Below, piece after piece: positions 25,590-37,487 of a DNA stretch of 64,000 bases. Position 1 is the stretch's first letter. The number at the start of each line of letters is the position of its first letter. This DNA comes from Amphimedon queenslandica (taxonomy: Eukaryota; Porifera; Demospongiae; Haplosclerida; Niphatidae), in assembly GCF_000090795.2 (NCBI RefSeq), contig NW_003546507.1, positions 33,450 through 97,449 on the forward strand, read 5' to 3'. The notes beneath the pieces are model-generated. The model was not told where the DNA came from and ran no database searches. It was given only the letters and a program-made list of their open reading frames with translations. Made by a program: the position numbers and the translations under genes.

Positions 25590-27081
25590 TGTGTGGGCGT
25601 GGCTAACTCCTCCCCCTAACTACTCTCTATTTGTTGTTCTGTTTTGCATCTCACAAAGAAAAGTATATTATTATCAAAGTGCACAAATACTTATTTATTA
25701 GTAATTTTTACTACTTTAAAAAAATTAACTTATTCATAGATTGATAGACCATGTGTTTAGAGTATGCGGAGATATACTGAAATGCGAATTTTTAACCCTT
25801 TATCTTATCCATTAGTTTAAGTATGAAGGCATGTGTTGCCTAGTGAGTACATTTCTCGTTAAACTGAGCTCTTTATATAGAGCAGTGATGGTATAACTGA
25901 CACTAAGCACACACACACACATACTGCTTGATGATTTAATATATTTATTTTCCTTATAAGAGTCAAACTGAGATAATTGTGAGAGAGAAGCAGACTATGT
26001 CCTTTTTCAGTCATAAACTCAACAGTTCAGTTGTTTATGATCCTCCTATTTCTCAGTTTGGCTATGCTTGTTAACTTTCAATGAAAGCAGTCAGTCAGTC
26101 TGTACCATCAAATGTATCAACGTGTCTTTTACTAAATATAACATACACTCATAAAATTTTGGTATGTGGTATATATTTAAAAGGTATATATCTCTTTACA
26201 AGGTAATTGTAGTCTTGCTTGTGTAGGGAATATTTTTCTAAGGAATAGAATTATATTCTCAGAATTAGCTGTAAGTTCCCTGAAAAAGAGCATAGCTTTG
26301 CTGTTGTCATAAACGATGCACTCTATTGATCAAGCACTTTATCTCTAATTGTTGTAAATCACCTGCTAGTGATAGTTATCTGATTCTATCTATATATGTG
26401 TCTATCTACGGCTTCTACGCTACCACCCACCCACGCAGTTTCTCATTGACCGATAAAGGTTTATACACAATTTATATAGACTTCCTGTTGCTTCGCTGCC
26501 GACTAAGAGCCAATACTTCTAACAAGCTCAGTAGTCCTGATCTATCATGGTCTATGCTGATTAGACATTCCTTATTTTAGCAAGCTTCCTTGTTTGTTGT
26601 CTAAGACATAATGGCTGATGATCCTGCTAGCTATGCTAGCTTCCAGACTGTATTCCTTCCCCCCCTTTAATTCAAGTCATGACTGCTAATTGCTTTAAGC
26701 TGGCCCTACTGTATGCTTAGTCCTGTATTGTCTTTAACTAAGAAGGTATTATAGTATTTCTAGTTGTCACTATTATTACTCATAATATTTATAGTTCTGT
26801 GTAATATAATAGCACATTTCTGCTATAGTCTTGACCATAAAAGGTAGCGACAGGTATGTATCATTAATGAATAATTGATTGGTGCCAGTACTAGCTATAT
26901 TGCACAACCTTCCATTCTCTTATATTTTATTAACAACTCCATATTGTTAATGTAACTGCTACTTAAAATGGTAAGTGTTAAACTGTCTTCTAATAAGAAC
27001 TGAAGAAGAAGTAGCTCGGTATACAGCTACAGGATACAGCAAGAAAGAAATACTTGAGATAAAAGATATCAGTCCTTAGTT
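25590..27081. other. Intergenic, no gene seen
   Basis: AT-rich sequence between Bora and the cyclic-nucleotide-binding-domain gene. It presumably contains the Bora 3' UTR and the next promoter. I find no coding exon, RNA gene or clear element. Confidence 0.5.
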
Positions 27082-29290
27082 ATGGCAGCACTAAAGCCTA
27101 TTATTAAGAAGGTCCAGATTCACCTGCAACTGGGTGGTTCGTTGAACAATGGTCCTGCAAAAGCTAAGGAACTTTATGATGAGCTGACAAAGCTGAAGCC
27201 ATTTCTTTTCCATAGCAACATTAGTACAGGTAATAAGAATGTGAGCTAATTATTATTAGTTCTGAGAATATAATACATCATTGTATTGATAGCAGAAACC
27301 TTTATGGCTAGCTTTATAATGAGGACACCTTTATAATGAGGACATTTTGTGATGTCCCAATTGATACAAGCCTATACAAAAGTACCTCTGAAATGAGGAC
27401 ACTTCTGTATTAAGGATAGGTAGTGTGGGCCCAATGGTGTCCTTAATAAAGAGGCTACACTGTACATGTATTAAGGACAGGTAGTTTGGGCCCAATGGTG
27501 TCCTTAGTAAAGAGGCTACACTGTACATGTATTAAGGACAGGTAGTGTGGGCCCAATGGTGTCCTTAATAAAGAGGCTACACTGTACATGTATTAAGGAC
27601 AGGTAGTGTGGGCATATCTTTAATAAAGAGACTATACTTGCATGTACTTGCGAGTGCTCTGTTGTACTTTCACCCACTCATTCATAAAGTTACACTAGTC
27701 TATTACTACTTTAGTCAATTTTCTTATCTGCTGAGTGTATAAAGAGTGATCTAGCGTGGAATTCACAATTATTAAATATCGTTTGTATAGATGCATTACA
27801 AAGTCTATCATGGGACGGAGTTAGGGAGGCACATGAGCCAAAGACGGTCCTCTGGCTTCAAGACGAATGCATTGACAAGTAAATAAAAAGCTGTATAGTC
27901 TACCCTGCATGACTTGATTTCCTGCTCTCTATTACATTGTTGTGTTTAGTCTGTACTGATATCATTAGACCCATGCTTCCAATTCCTTTTAGTTTGTGTA
28001 TACTTACATGTGGCTACACAAATTATGTTTGATTAACCTCTTGTCATCTAATTTCTTTCCATGTTTGTTACTAATTATCAATTGAACTCTTTAATCTTTT
28101 TCCCCTTTCTTTCGCTCTCTCTCACCCATCCTCTCTCATCGTGTAGGTTTTACATTCTCCTTCGCGGTTCTATCTCGGTCTATCTTGATCCCGAGTCTGA
28201 TCTGAGTCTCAGTGATACGTCCGCTGCTGCATCACTAGCAGTAGCAGCTGCCACTTCTGGAGGCAGTTCTAGTGCAAAACCACTGAAAACGGCAGCCAGT
28301 AAAAAGAGGCTTAGAGGATACGGGACTGAAATAGACGTGATAAAACCTGGGCAATGTTTTGGCGAGCTTTGTTGTCTCTCTCCGTCCGATCTCAATAAAT
28401 CCCCTTTCACCTTCGTGACCAACCAATACACAGAAGTCCTTCTTGTGCACAAAATAACATTCCAGCAGCTACTGCAAGACTATTTCATATCTTCACTGAT
28501 TGAGAAAGCATCCTTCTTAATATCGCGCTACCCCATGATCCATTCTTGGGAGATACAGTACCTTTCTTGTCTTTGCAGCGTCATAAGAGAAAAGAAATAT
28601 TCACTCGGGGAAGTGGTTGCTACTCAAGGCTCTCCAGTATCTTGCATTTATCTCGTAAAGGAAGGTTTGCTTAAGCTGAGTTTGAACACTGATCGGGTTA
28701 ACTTATCCGAGATTACTTCTAAAATCCATCCACCGATGGGTCTGGTGGCGCAAATACTTAAACTGGAGACCAAGCCAAATCATTCTAAGAAACCCAAGGT
28801 GGTTCCTCGCAAGCGGAAAGAGAAACGAGACTATCAAGGAGAGAAAGAGGCTGTTCTGAGACGCTATCGAATAAAGCAACCAAACCTATTGAGGGAGACC
28901 CCTATATGTGTATTAACCAATGGAGGGATTGTGAATGGGATAGAGTCAATGTGCGATTTGAAGTACCAATTGTTCACACTGCATGCAGAGAGCAGCAATC
29001 TGGTACTCTACTGCATAAATATAGCTCATTTCAACATGCTCTTTCGGTCTCTCTGCTCTGAAGAGCTCATAGCACATCTACTCCAGCACGTCCGTCATTG
29101 GAGCGAGAGGTTTCAAGACTTGCAGCTGTTTGAGTACCTCCAGCTTTTGTTTGAGCAGCAACTGAGTGAATTGGAAAGAGAGAGGCTCATGAGAGATGAT
29201 GAGCGTGACGCTACCCAGCACTCTCATCGCCAACCCTCACATAATCCAGAGGCTCTACCAAGGCTAATAAAAGATTTCATCTGTCGCTGA
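27082..29290 (+). CDS. Cyclic-nucleotide-binding-domain protein (CNBD1/2-like), degenerate sites
   Basis: Three exons (27082-27229, 27791-27878, 28147-29290) give about 459 aa. The N-terminus is short and helical (MAALKPIIKKVQIHLQLG). The first cNMP-type fold begins FYILLRGSISVYLD, has a long Ser/Ala insertion, and contains VIKPGQCFGELCCLS, where the FGE of a phosphate-binding cassette is visible, but the usual R-A-(A/T) that contacts the phosphate is absent. A second fold is suggested by YSLGEVVATQGSPVSCIYLV and KEGLLKLSL without a cassette. A basic linker (PRKRKEKRDYQGEK) and a charged C-terminus follow. It may therefore not bind nucleotide. It resembles CNBD1/CNBD2-type animal proteins; orthology is not established. 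AATAAA follows the stop at 29313. Confidence 0.65.
27311..27640. repeat. Single arm of the 61-bp fold-back family in an intron
   Basis: This is a near-copy of the left arm of the element at 2511-3651: ATAATGAGGACACC twice, the GTCCCAATTGATACAAGCC segment, then four tandem units with AGGACAGGTAG and AAAGAGGCTACACTGTACAT. No opposite arm follows, so it is a solo or truncated copy. It lies in intron 1 of the cyclic-nucleotide-binding-domain gene. Confidence 0.75.
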
Positions 29291-29969
29291 CCTGTACATG
29301 TAGCTTTTAAAGAATAAATGAATAGTTCTCTATAACTTTAATTACAATTTTAGATCATAGCATTAAATTTGTTTGTGTGTATTAATTAAGAATTATTGAA
29401 TTGTCCTGTTAGCAGCTGCAAATTTGAATTAGGTAGACTCTATGGGAAATGGGAGTGTCATCATCATTCGCTCATTAGCTATAGACCTCTTTGGGTGAGA
29501 ATGAATTACGTCAAAGAATGATATACGGCAAGGGGCGTGACTGAGCCTGGCCATAGATTGTATTACTAATACAATCTATGGCCTGGCTGACTCTGAAATA
29601 ATTTTCGTGGACGGCAACTTTCTATGGAGTATGAATGGGCTAATGCAGAAAGCAAGCTCTATTAAAGAATATGCTTCATATTGCACCAAATCTCTTTTAG
29701 GAGATGCTTAGCAGTGACCATTCTTTCCTCCAACCAGCTTTTGTAGCTTGAAAAAGCTCCATGCCAACGAAAAGAGTCAGTTTTGCCTTTCTTCGTTCAT
29801 CCTCCATTGAATCTTGCCGTCCAAAATGGCGGCCAATTATCACCGTAGGTGGATACCGTAATGGACAGTAATAATATTCATAGGCCACCGTCAATCTCAC
29901 CTGAAGAGGTCTATAAAGATAGAAAGGAGAGCTCTGCCTTGGCGCCCTCTCCCTTCCAAAGAGAGAAAG
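29291..29969. promoter_or_regulatory. Intergenic / upstream region of the first BIM1-DOMON gene
   Basis: It contains a perfect palindrome with 17-base arms around C29566 (arms 29549-29565 and 29567-29583, GGCCATAGATTGTATTA and its complement). A YY1-like AAAATGGCGGCC at about 29823 lies some 145 bases before the start codon at 29970 and could mark a core promoter. No coding exon is convincing. Confidence 0.4.
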
Positions 29970-32900
29970 ATGACGAAGCTATTTATTGGTCTTCTCTTTT
30001 GTGCTTTCATATCTCTTGGCTCCTGCCACGTCTCCCTCACTTTTCCTCCAGCCCGCAGGCCAGGGTATGACTTTCTCGACAACGTGAGGACTGGGGGTCC
30101 TTGCGGTGTACCAGGTATAGATACAAGTACAAGTTAGTCATGTCTTTTTATTTAAATATATTCTCTAGATCTTGGTGATGATGCTATGGTGACTACCTTT
30201 GCCACTGGAGCTGAATTTAATGCCACTTTTCATCTTGCATATCCACACAGGGTAAAGAAACACGCTTAGGCTTTTATTAATTCCATCTGCATGCTTTGCT
30301 AATTGCATTCCTTCTTAATGTGTCTTTAACTACTAGTACTGCTTACTTTTTTAGGGTGGAGTGCTTGTAAACATTCTTGCTGTCAATGGCAGCTTGATAG
30401 AAGCTCTCTACAGCAATTGGACCCAGCTTAATGACAGCACGTAAGTCATTTATCTATTCTTGCTTAAATGCTTGAGCTTTTTTAAATTAGCTCGCTACTG
30501 CGTGTACTTTGCACTTTTAAAACAAGCTCTTTCTTGTCAATTTGCATGTGTCTTTATTTTTCACTGCATGTCAGTTGCAATCAATGAAAGAGTTGTGGTA
30601 TAATATTGATGCATGCTTGACCGGAAAGTAGTACATGGAGGAAGAAGTAAACTAGCACCCAATTTTGATGGCGGGCCAACTCAGTGCCTGTGTGCAAGCT
30701 AGATGTATGGATTCTTGTAGTTACATAAACATATCATATACAACATCAAAAGCTCTAAGCCTAGTTTCAAAAATAGTCGCATCTGTTGTATGTAACCTGT
30801 GGTTAGAATACAATTCTTTGTAGAGATAGACCTGATTTGTCTCCATGATTGTTGCAGAGGTGTTATCATACACAGGGCAGCATTGTTGCTTTAAACTTTG
30901 TGGTTACTTTGATCTTTGTTGCCTCCAGTTGAGGAGTGATAAACTTGAAGCAACAAAGATCAAAGTAACCAGCTAAGTTTTAAGCAACAATGTAATGCCC
31001 TGTGTATGATAGCCTTAAGGCTGTTGTATGGGGACTATATGGATACCAGCCTAATTGAAAGAGATGAAGTTCTTTTGCTAATCAGTTGATATACCAAAAA
31101 CCATACAAATGCATAATTAGAAAGCTTTGAAGATTAGAAGTTGATTCTTTAATAATTATACATTTGCTACTGTTTATCTATATTTAAAAATATTATTATT
31201 TTAAGCCTGTTGCTATTGCTTTGCCAGCTTAGCCTGCATGACTTCCAGTTTGTGCTATAAAGTGTGTTTTTGTTGTTATAACCTAATGTATTGATGACAT
31301 TTGATAATCTTCTCAAGCGCTTTTAAATAATCAAGGGATTTGCTGAACCATAACAAGCATATAATGGCTGCTTTTGTTGGCTGTTAAAAAGTCCTTTGTA
31401 ACTTGAATGTTGCTTTCTGTGTCTGTAAACATCCATGCATGATCCTCACATGCATTTTTAAATAATCAAGGGATTTGCTGAGCCATAACAAGCATATAAT
31501 GGTTGCTTTTGTTGGCTGTTAAAAAGTCCTTTGTAACTTGAATGTTGCTTTCTGTGTCTGTAAACATCCATGCATGATCCTCGCATGCATCTCCTGGCAT
31601 ATCAGCTTGTAGCTGTTATTGAATTTTGTAAGAGCTCTATTAATAGTATCAAAAGCATACATTGTCATGGTAATTCTATTATGTTAGACTCATCAATCGT
31701 CACTGCCTTAGTCTCTAGAAGGATGTGTCTAGCAATTAATGACTCCCACATTGAATCAATTATAAAGATATTGAATTAAGATTATTAGTTTATATTACCT
31801 TATTTTGACGAGTTACCTTTGTATTTTTATACCCCACCTCTCCCTCCTTCTCTCTTTCATCTTTATTCAGTACACAGTATGTCACTGTCCAGCTTCCAGA
31901 TAATTTCACTTGTGATCGCTGCGTCCTTCAATTACTGAGACAAGCTGGAGAATGGACTGCAACTGGCGGCTATTTCTTTTATACTTGTGCCGATATTGAG
32001 ATTAAGGATAACGCCCGTAAGAAAGCTAGTCATTAATATCTCAATTAAAATCTTGCATCTCTTTGAATATAGTTTGTGATAATAACAGATGTGGAGGTAA
32101 TGGTATTTGCAGGGGCGGCATGTGCATGTGCAATCGTACTTATTCCGGAAAATTCTGCCAATACAAAGGTATGAATGCAATATTGTTCTTCAACAAGTAG
32201 ATCCTCTATTCTCCTATAGATGAATGTGTTGATGATACTGACTGTGGTGGCTCTTCTAGTGGCTCTTGTATTGATATTGGTGGTACTAGCAGACCAATGA
32301 AGCAATGCTTCTGTAATCCAGGCAGGTTTGGAGCTGGTTGTGCAATGGGTAAGTTTATTATTTGATGTAATTGTATTTACTGTTTTTCTCTTAGTGTCTT
32401 CACTCACTAATGTCACCATTGATCCTAGTGTTTATACTATATACCGTCTCTTTGGTGAGCACCTTCATTTCTGGGCTAGGATACTCAATAATGTTAGTTA
32501 ATAACAATCCATTCATTCATTTAATCAAACAGTAGCAGTTGCATATAATTACGTATATGCACTTATTTATTTTATAATTATTAATATGTTGTTGTTTTTT
32601 TATAGTCTAATGGTCAGCCTGATATGCTTGAGATCGCACTCCGTGTCAATTCAACCGGATATGCAGCTATTGGATTCAAGCCAACAGGTCAGGCATCGAT
32701 TAGTAAACTGTAACAAAACCTGCAATTGATGATTAACAACTAGAAAGATAAAGTAGAAGCACCATGACTATAGCCTTGAAGTCTATCTGACTTCATGCTT
32801 ACATTGTGGGATTCTACTTAACTTCATGATAGCTTCATATAATGATCTAACCCAACACTTTACTATTCAAGATCTAATTCATATAATCTTCCCATTGGGT

Positions 32901-35672
32901 ACAGTGGGCTACTATTATAACACAGGAAATAGTAGTAGTGTGTTTGATCCAGTATAAGAGTAAATAATGAGGTAGCTTTACTCTTGAGTATACCATGCTA
33001 TATTTTAGTAGTATAAACTGTTGATTGGCCCTTTGGTGCTTTCTAAAGAAGAGCAGCCCAACACTTGACACTTTTTTCTTATTAAATTTGTCATTTTATT
33101 ACATTCTTTGGATTGTTTTAATTGTCAGTCTCATTTAAAAGCAGCCATTATAAAGCTAACCTGCAGCCATAGAGTCACTCTAGAGCTTCTCATTTAGCAG
33201 GAAAATGTCTTTGATGTGTCTATATCATATTACCTGGCGGAATTTGATCTAGAAGCCTTTCCTTCTTGTTGACACAAACAAGCTATCTCTTTCCTCATCT
33301 ACTTATTAAATAATGATTATTTTACTTAAGCAGTTTCATAATAATCGTGTTATTATTACTATAATTCATTATTTTTTAAATTTTATCTTTCATAGGTTTG
33401 ACGGCAGCTTGCAGGGCACAGGCTCCTGGTAACTTTCCAGTCGGTAAGACTAACCATTTAATGATATGTAATAGTACTAATTACTGATTGCTAATGATAG
33501 GGACTAACCCATTGTGGCCAAATGGGACTTTAGAGACTGTGATTGGAATCAGTGCTGAATTTGATAGAGGAGATGGGGGCAGTAATGAAGAAGGGGGCAG
33601 TAATGAGGAGGGGGGCAATAACGAGGAAGGGGGCAATAACGAAGAAGGGGGCAATAACGAAGAAGGGGGCAATAATGAAGAAGGAGGCAATAACGAAGAA
33701 GGGGGCAATAATGAGGAAGGGGGCAATAATGAAGAGGAGGAAGAAGGAGGTACAAATTTGGCACTAAACATTCACACTAAATAAAGCTTCTTAAAAATAA
33801 TATTCATTACATAAATATTAATTCTTCTATTGCTTAGGTGATACTTCTCTCCATCCAATGGACTGTGCTGATATTGTGATTGGTACTGCACGTGAGAACA
33901 GGTTCCGTGTTTTTGATTATTACACTCGTGATCGCTCCACCCCTCAAATGGATGGGTTTTATTCTGGGACTCAAGACATTGTAGGAGCTGTAGGTCGTGA
34001 GATCAATGGGTTCACCGAAATAAAGTTCTGGAAGAAACTAACAAGCAGTAAGGACTATAAAGCACTTTATAGCATTGTTAAACTTGAGCTAATTGTACTA
34101 AGAAATTTCTTCATTTTATTGCTTAATTATAAGATATTATAGAAACTAGTTTTTTATTTATAAAAATAACAGTTTATCATCATCATAATTTTCCATCTTC
34201 TTTTAGGTGATACTAATGCTGATCACAACATTACTAATTCTCTGATGCAAGTTATCTGGTCACTGGGTCAAGTTTTCCCCAACTACAATCACAATCCTAA
34301 CTCTGGGATTGAAGCAAGGACTGCTATGAATGAGATGTTCTATAAACCGGATGAAATTAAGTACCACGGATCTGTCAATCGTGGAGGTGCAACAATCAAC
34401 TTCTTTGGTAAGAAAGAGAGTGAGAGAGGGGGGGAGAGACAGAGACAGAGAGAGGGAGAGACAGACAGAGAGGGGGGTGGGTGGTTATATTTACATAGAC
34501 TAATGCACAAACTGTAAATATTGATAGCTCAGTCTGTTCCCTCATAATAATTACTGTCTATTTTTGGTGCTATAAAGACAGCACCTCTAGTCCCCTTTAC
34601 TTCCTTATTGAAACTGCTTTCACAGCATTCTCCCATGTACTTTTAATCCATGTAAGCAACAGTAATTGAATATTTATCAAATCGTAAATGTACATGTACA
34701 TGTATGTGTAATTGAATATTTATCATAATTGTAGATGTACATATATACATGTACTTGTATGTGTACATGTACATGTACTTGTATGTGTACATGTACATGT
34801 ACGCCAGTTTGTGACTTTGTGGTTCAAGTTTCCTTCCTTTTTTTGGAGTGGAAGTGTAGTCTGATTGGCGTTGATCAACCATGATGAGTAGGGGAATTTA
34901 GTGTAACCTTATAATCTATTAGTAGGAGACTAACTGTCTGATCTTGGAAATGAAGATATCCTTTATCATTTCAAATGTCTGTTTATTTTTTTCTAGTTGC
35001 TGATACTCTAAGCAATAACACTGCCTGTACTGGAAGCTATTCCAGTGGTTGTGCCAATGGCCAGTGTCTTTATCGAGCCACGTGGGAAGTTAGAGGTAGC
35101 TATGTTCAGTTTAATGTCACTGGCCGTGTGCCAATCGGACAATGGCTTGCAATCGGGTTCTCCGATAACAGAATAATGGTGAGTTATCGGAAGGAGTGCA
35201 GTAGTGTAGATACTCATTGTGTCCTTATATGGAAATTGAGCATATAGCATTAGGACATCAATATGCATAAGAAAATTTAATAAAAATTTCAGCAACTTTA
35301 AAAATTTGTAAAAAATCTAATTTTGATCGGAATCAGCTCAAACTTTCTATGCAACATAAGTACATGTATATGTATCAGAAAATATGATAAAAATTGAGAA
35401 GTTATTACTTTTCAAATTTGACTAAATTTAGCCCAAGACTGTATTTTTTTTTCAAAAAATTGGCTCCAAAATCACCATAATTTTTTATTGATACATATTT
35501 ATGTTTTTATTCAATGTAGAAAATAGTTATGATCATTTTACAAAATTATATTTGTTAACAATTTTATGTCTTTCTTCTATTAGCCTCAAACTGATATCGC
35601 TCTTGCAGCAGTTGGCCCAGATGGTAGAGGAGAAGTAACTGACAGGTAACTATGTGTACTAATGTCACTACA

Positions 35673-35737
<65 letters not shown>

Positions 35738-37177
35738 AAGGTATGCTACTGTTCGTCTTACACCACCAGCTGACACCATGAACAATCTCCTAGCAACCAG
35801 TGTCTCCCATAGCAATGGTTTCACCACATTTAGTTTCACACGTCCTCTATCAACTGGCGATACTTCTCAAGATATTGATCTAACAAGTCCAAGGTTTTTT
35901 GTTTATGGTTTTAATGGCACAGCTACTTTTAGTAATGGAAGAATAGCTAGTATAGGGCGGCATCCACTTAATCCAATTGTATCAAATGAACGTATCACAC
36001 TTGGTACTCCAGCACAGTGTCCAGGTAAGGAGAGAGAGAGGGAGAGGGAGGGAGAGAGAGAGAGAGAGAGGGAGGGAGAGAGAGAGAAGGCTATATTGCA
36101 TGATGCATATACTACTTTATATGCTTTTATTCTTTCTTTGTCCCTTAGGTACTTTCCCTAATCTAAACGCCACCATTCCTCCTAATGTCACTAATCCTAA
36201 CACTACTACTACTGATAATTGTAATGGACGCTACATGGCCGGATGTACTAGTGGCCGCTGTCGGTATAATGCAACTTGGACTGTGAGAGGTGATCATGTC
36301 AAGTTTGAGGTGAATGGCATCGTTGGACAAGGTCGATGGGTGGCCATTGGCTTCTCTGATGATAGAAATATGGTAAAGAAAAATTAATAATACTTAAAAA
36401 CTTGTTTGTACGGTAGAATTAGCAATAATAATGCTGTACCTTTTGCTTGTTATTGAACCTGATGTAACAAAGTATTTCAAGGACAGTTTTTCAAACTTGC
36501 TAAATACAATTATATTTAAACTATTTTAACTAAGTTTCTTTTTCTTTCTCTCTGTCTCAGCCTCAAACTGATATTGTTCTTGCAGCAGTTAGTTCTAATG
36601 GCAGAGGAGAAGTAACTGACAGGTAAGCAACAGCTTAATACTTGCATCATGATGTGACCTCTTCTCTCTCTCTCTCCTCTTCAGATATGCTACTGGTAGA
36701 ACTATGCCACCAGCTGATAATATGGACAATATCCTATACTCTCGTGTTATCTACAGCAATAATTATACTTCATTCACTTTCATCCGTACCGTTTCAGCAA
36801 TTGATACAACTCAAGATATTGATCTGATAAGTCCAAAGTTCTTTGTGTATGCTCTTAATGGGGCTGCTACCTTTAATGCTGATGGAACTATAACTAGTAT
36901 AGGACAGCATCCAGACATTCCAATAGTATCAGATGATCGTATCACACTGGGTACTCCAGCACAGTGTCCAGGTAAGGAGAGAGAGAGATGGGGAGAAGAG
37001 AGAGAGAGGGGGGGGGAAACATAAAGCATACATCATCTGTGTCTTTCTATTCTTTTATTTCTTGTAGGTAATTTTGAAGAGTTGCTGACTGGTCCTGGTC
37101 CAACTGATGGCAGTGCTACCATGATGCTATCAGTCTTTGTCCTTATATTCTGCACACTATTAGCTTACCTCATATAA
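29970..37177 (+). CDS. BIM1/X325-like, EGF-like, triple-DOMON GPI-type surface protein (paralogue A)
   Basis: Nineteen exons with consistent phases give about 927 aa: 29970-30114, 30169-30251, 30355-30440, 31871-32016, 32073-32168, 32220-32348, 32395-32492, 32606-32687, 33396-33443, 33501-33749, 33838-34047, 34207-34407, 34997-35178, 35584-35645, 35741-36024, 36149-36372, 36561-36622, 36685-36971, 37068-37177. After the signal peptide (ending LGSC) the mature chain would begin HVSLTFPPARRPGYDF; with CDRCVLQLLRQAGEW and FFYTCADIEIK this resembles copper-binding BIM1/X325 domains with an N-terminal His. Two EGF-like Cys blocks follow, then a large DOMON (HPMDCADIVIG, RSTPQMDGF, DEIKYHGSVNRGG) interrupted by a GNNEEG repeat, then two small DOMONs (WLAIGFSDNRIM-PQTDIALAAV type). 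The final hydrophobic SVFVLIFCTLLAYLI fits a GPI signal. Function unknown; redox or metal binding is inference. Confidence 0.8.
30864..31011. mobile_element. Hairpin MITE in paralogue A intron 3
   Basis: Long inverted repeats (TATCATACACAGGGC ... GCCCTGTGTATGATA) also include CTTTGATCTTTGTTGC and its complement GCAACAAAGATCAAAG, so most of the 148 bases can fold on themselves. Fragments of a related element occur near 44835 (GCAGCATTGTTGCTTGTAAC). Superfamily not assigned. Confidence 0.6.
31321..31590 (+). repeat. Tandem duplication of a ~136-bp segment
   Basis: Two nearly identical copies (31321-31456 and from 31457) contain TAATCAAGGGATTTGCTGA, AACAAGCATATAATGG and AACTTGAATGTTGCTTTCTG, inside intron 3 of paralogue A. 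Confidence 0.85.
33582..33740 (+). repeat. 18-bp coding minisatellite (Gly-Asn-Asn-Glu-Glu-Gly) in paralogue A
   Basis: About eight or nine units of GGCAATAACGAAGAAGGG and variants lie inside the large DOMON exon, encoding an acidic low-complexity loop. The repeat leaves all frames open, so the minus-strand frame over it is an artefact. Paralogue B has a shorter array at 39210-39325. Confidence 0.85.
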
Positions 37178-37487
37178 TCCTTTGACTTGTATAACTTATA
37201 GAGTCTTGCAGCATTCATATAATAAATAATGCTACATATAAAGAATAATAATCATTGTTTAACCTAATGTAACTTGTAACTGATCATCATTATTATCATC
37301 ATTGTTATTATCATAAGTAGTTTTTAATAATCATATTTTGAAAAGCACGCAAAACTGCGGCAAAAGCCCGTGAAACCTAAAACCATAGCAACAAGAAAAA
37401 CAACAAACACCTACTGAAAGGGCGTGGCTTGTACACCCTGCATTGCAGCTGCCAAAATTCCAATTCGTAAAAATTGCAGCGGCAAAG

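Noticed and set aside
26326-26580. 84-residue plus-strand frame between Bora and the cyclic-nucleotide-binding-domain gene
   Set aside because: No motif, no splice context and composition like the AT-rich surroundings.
33481-33771. Long minus-strand frame of LLPPSS repeats (also 39100-39315)
   Set aside because: It is the complement of the coding Gly-Asn-Asn-Glu-Glu-Gly minisatellite; the plus strand has the spliced gene.
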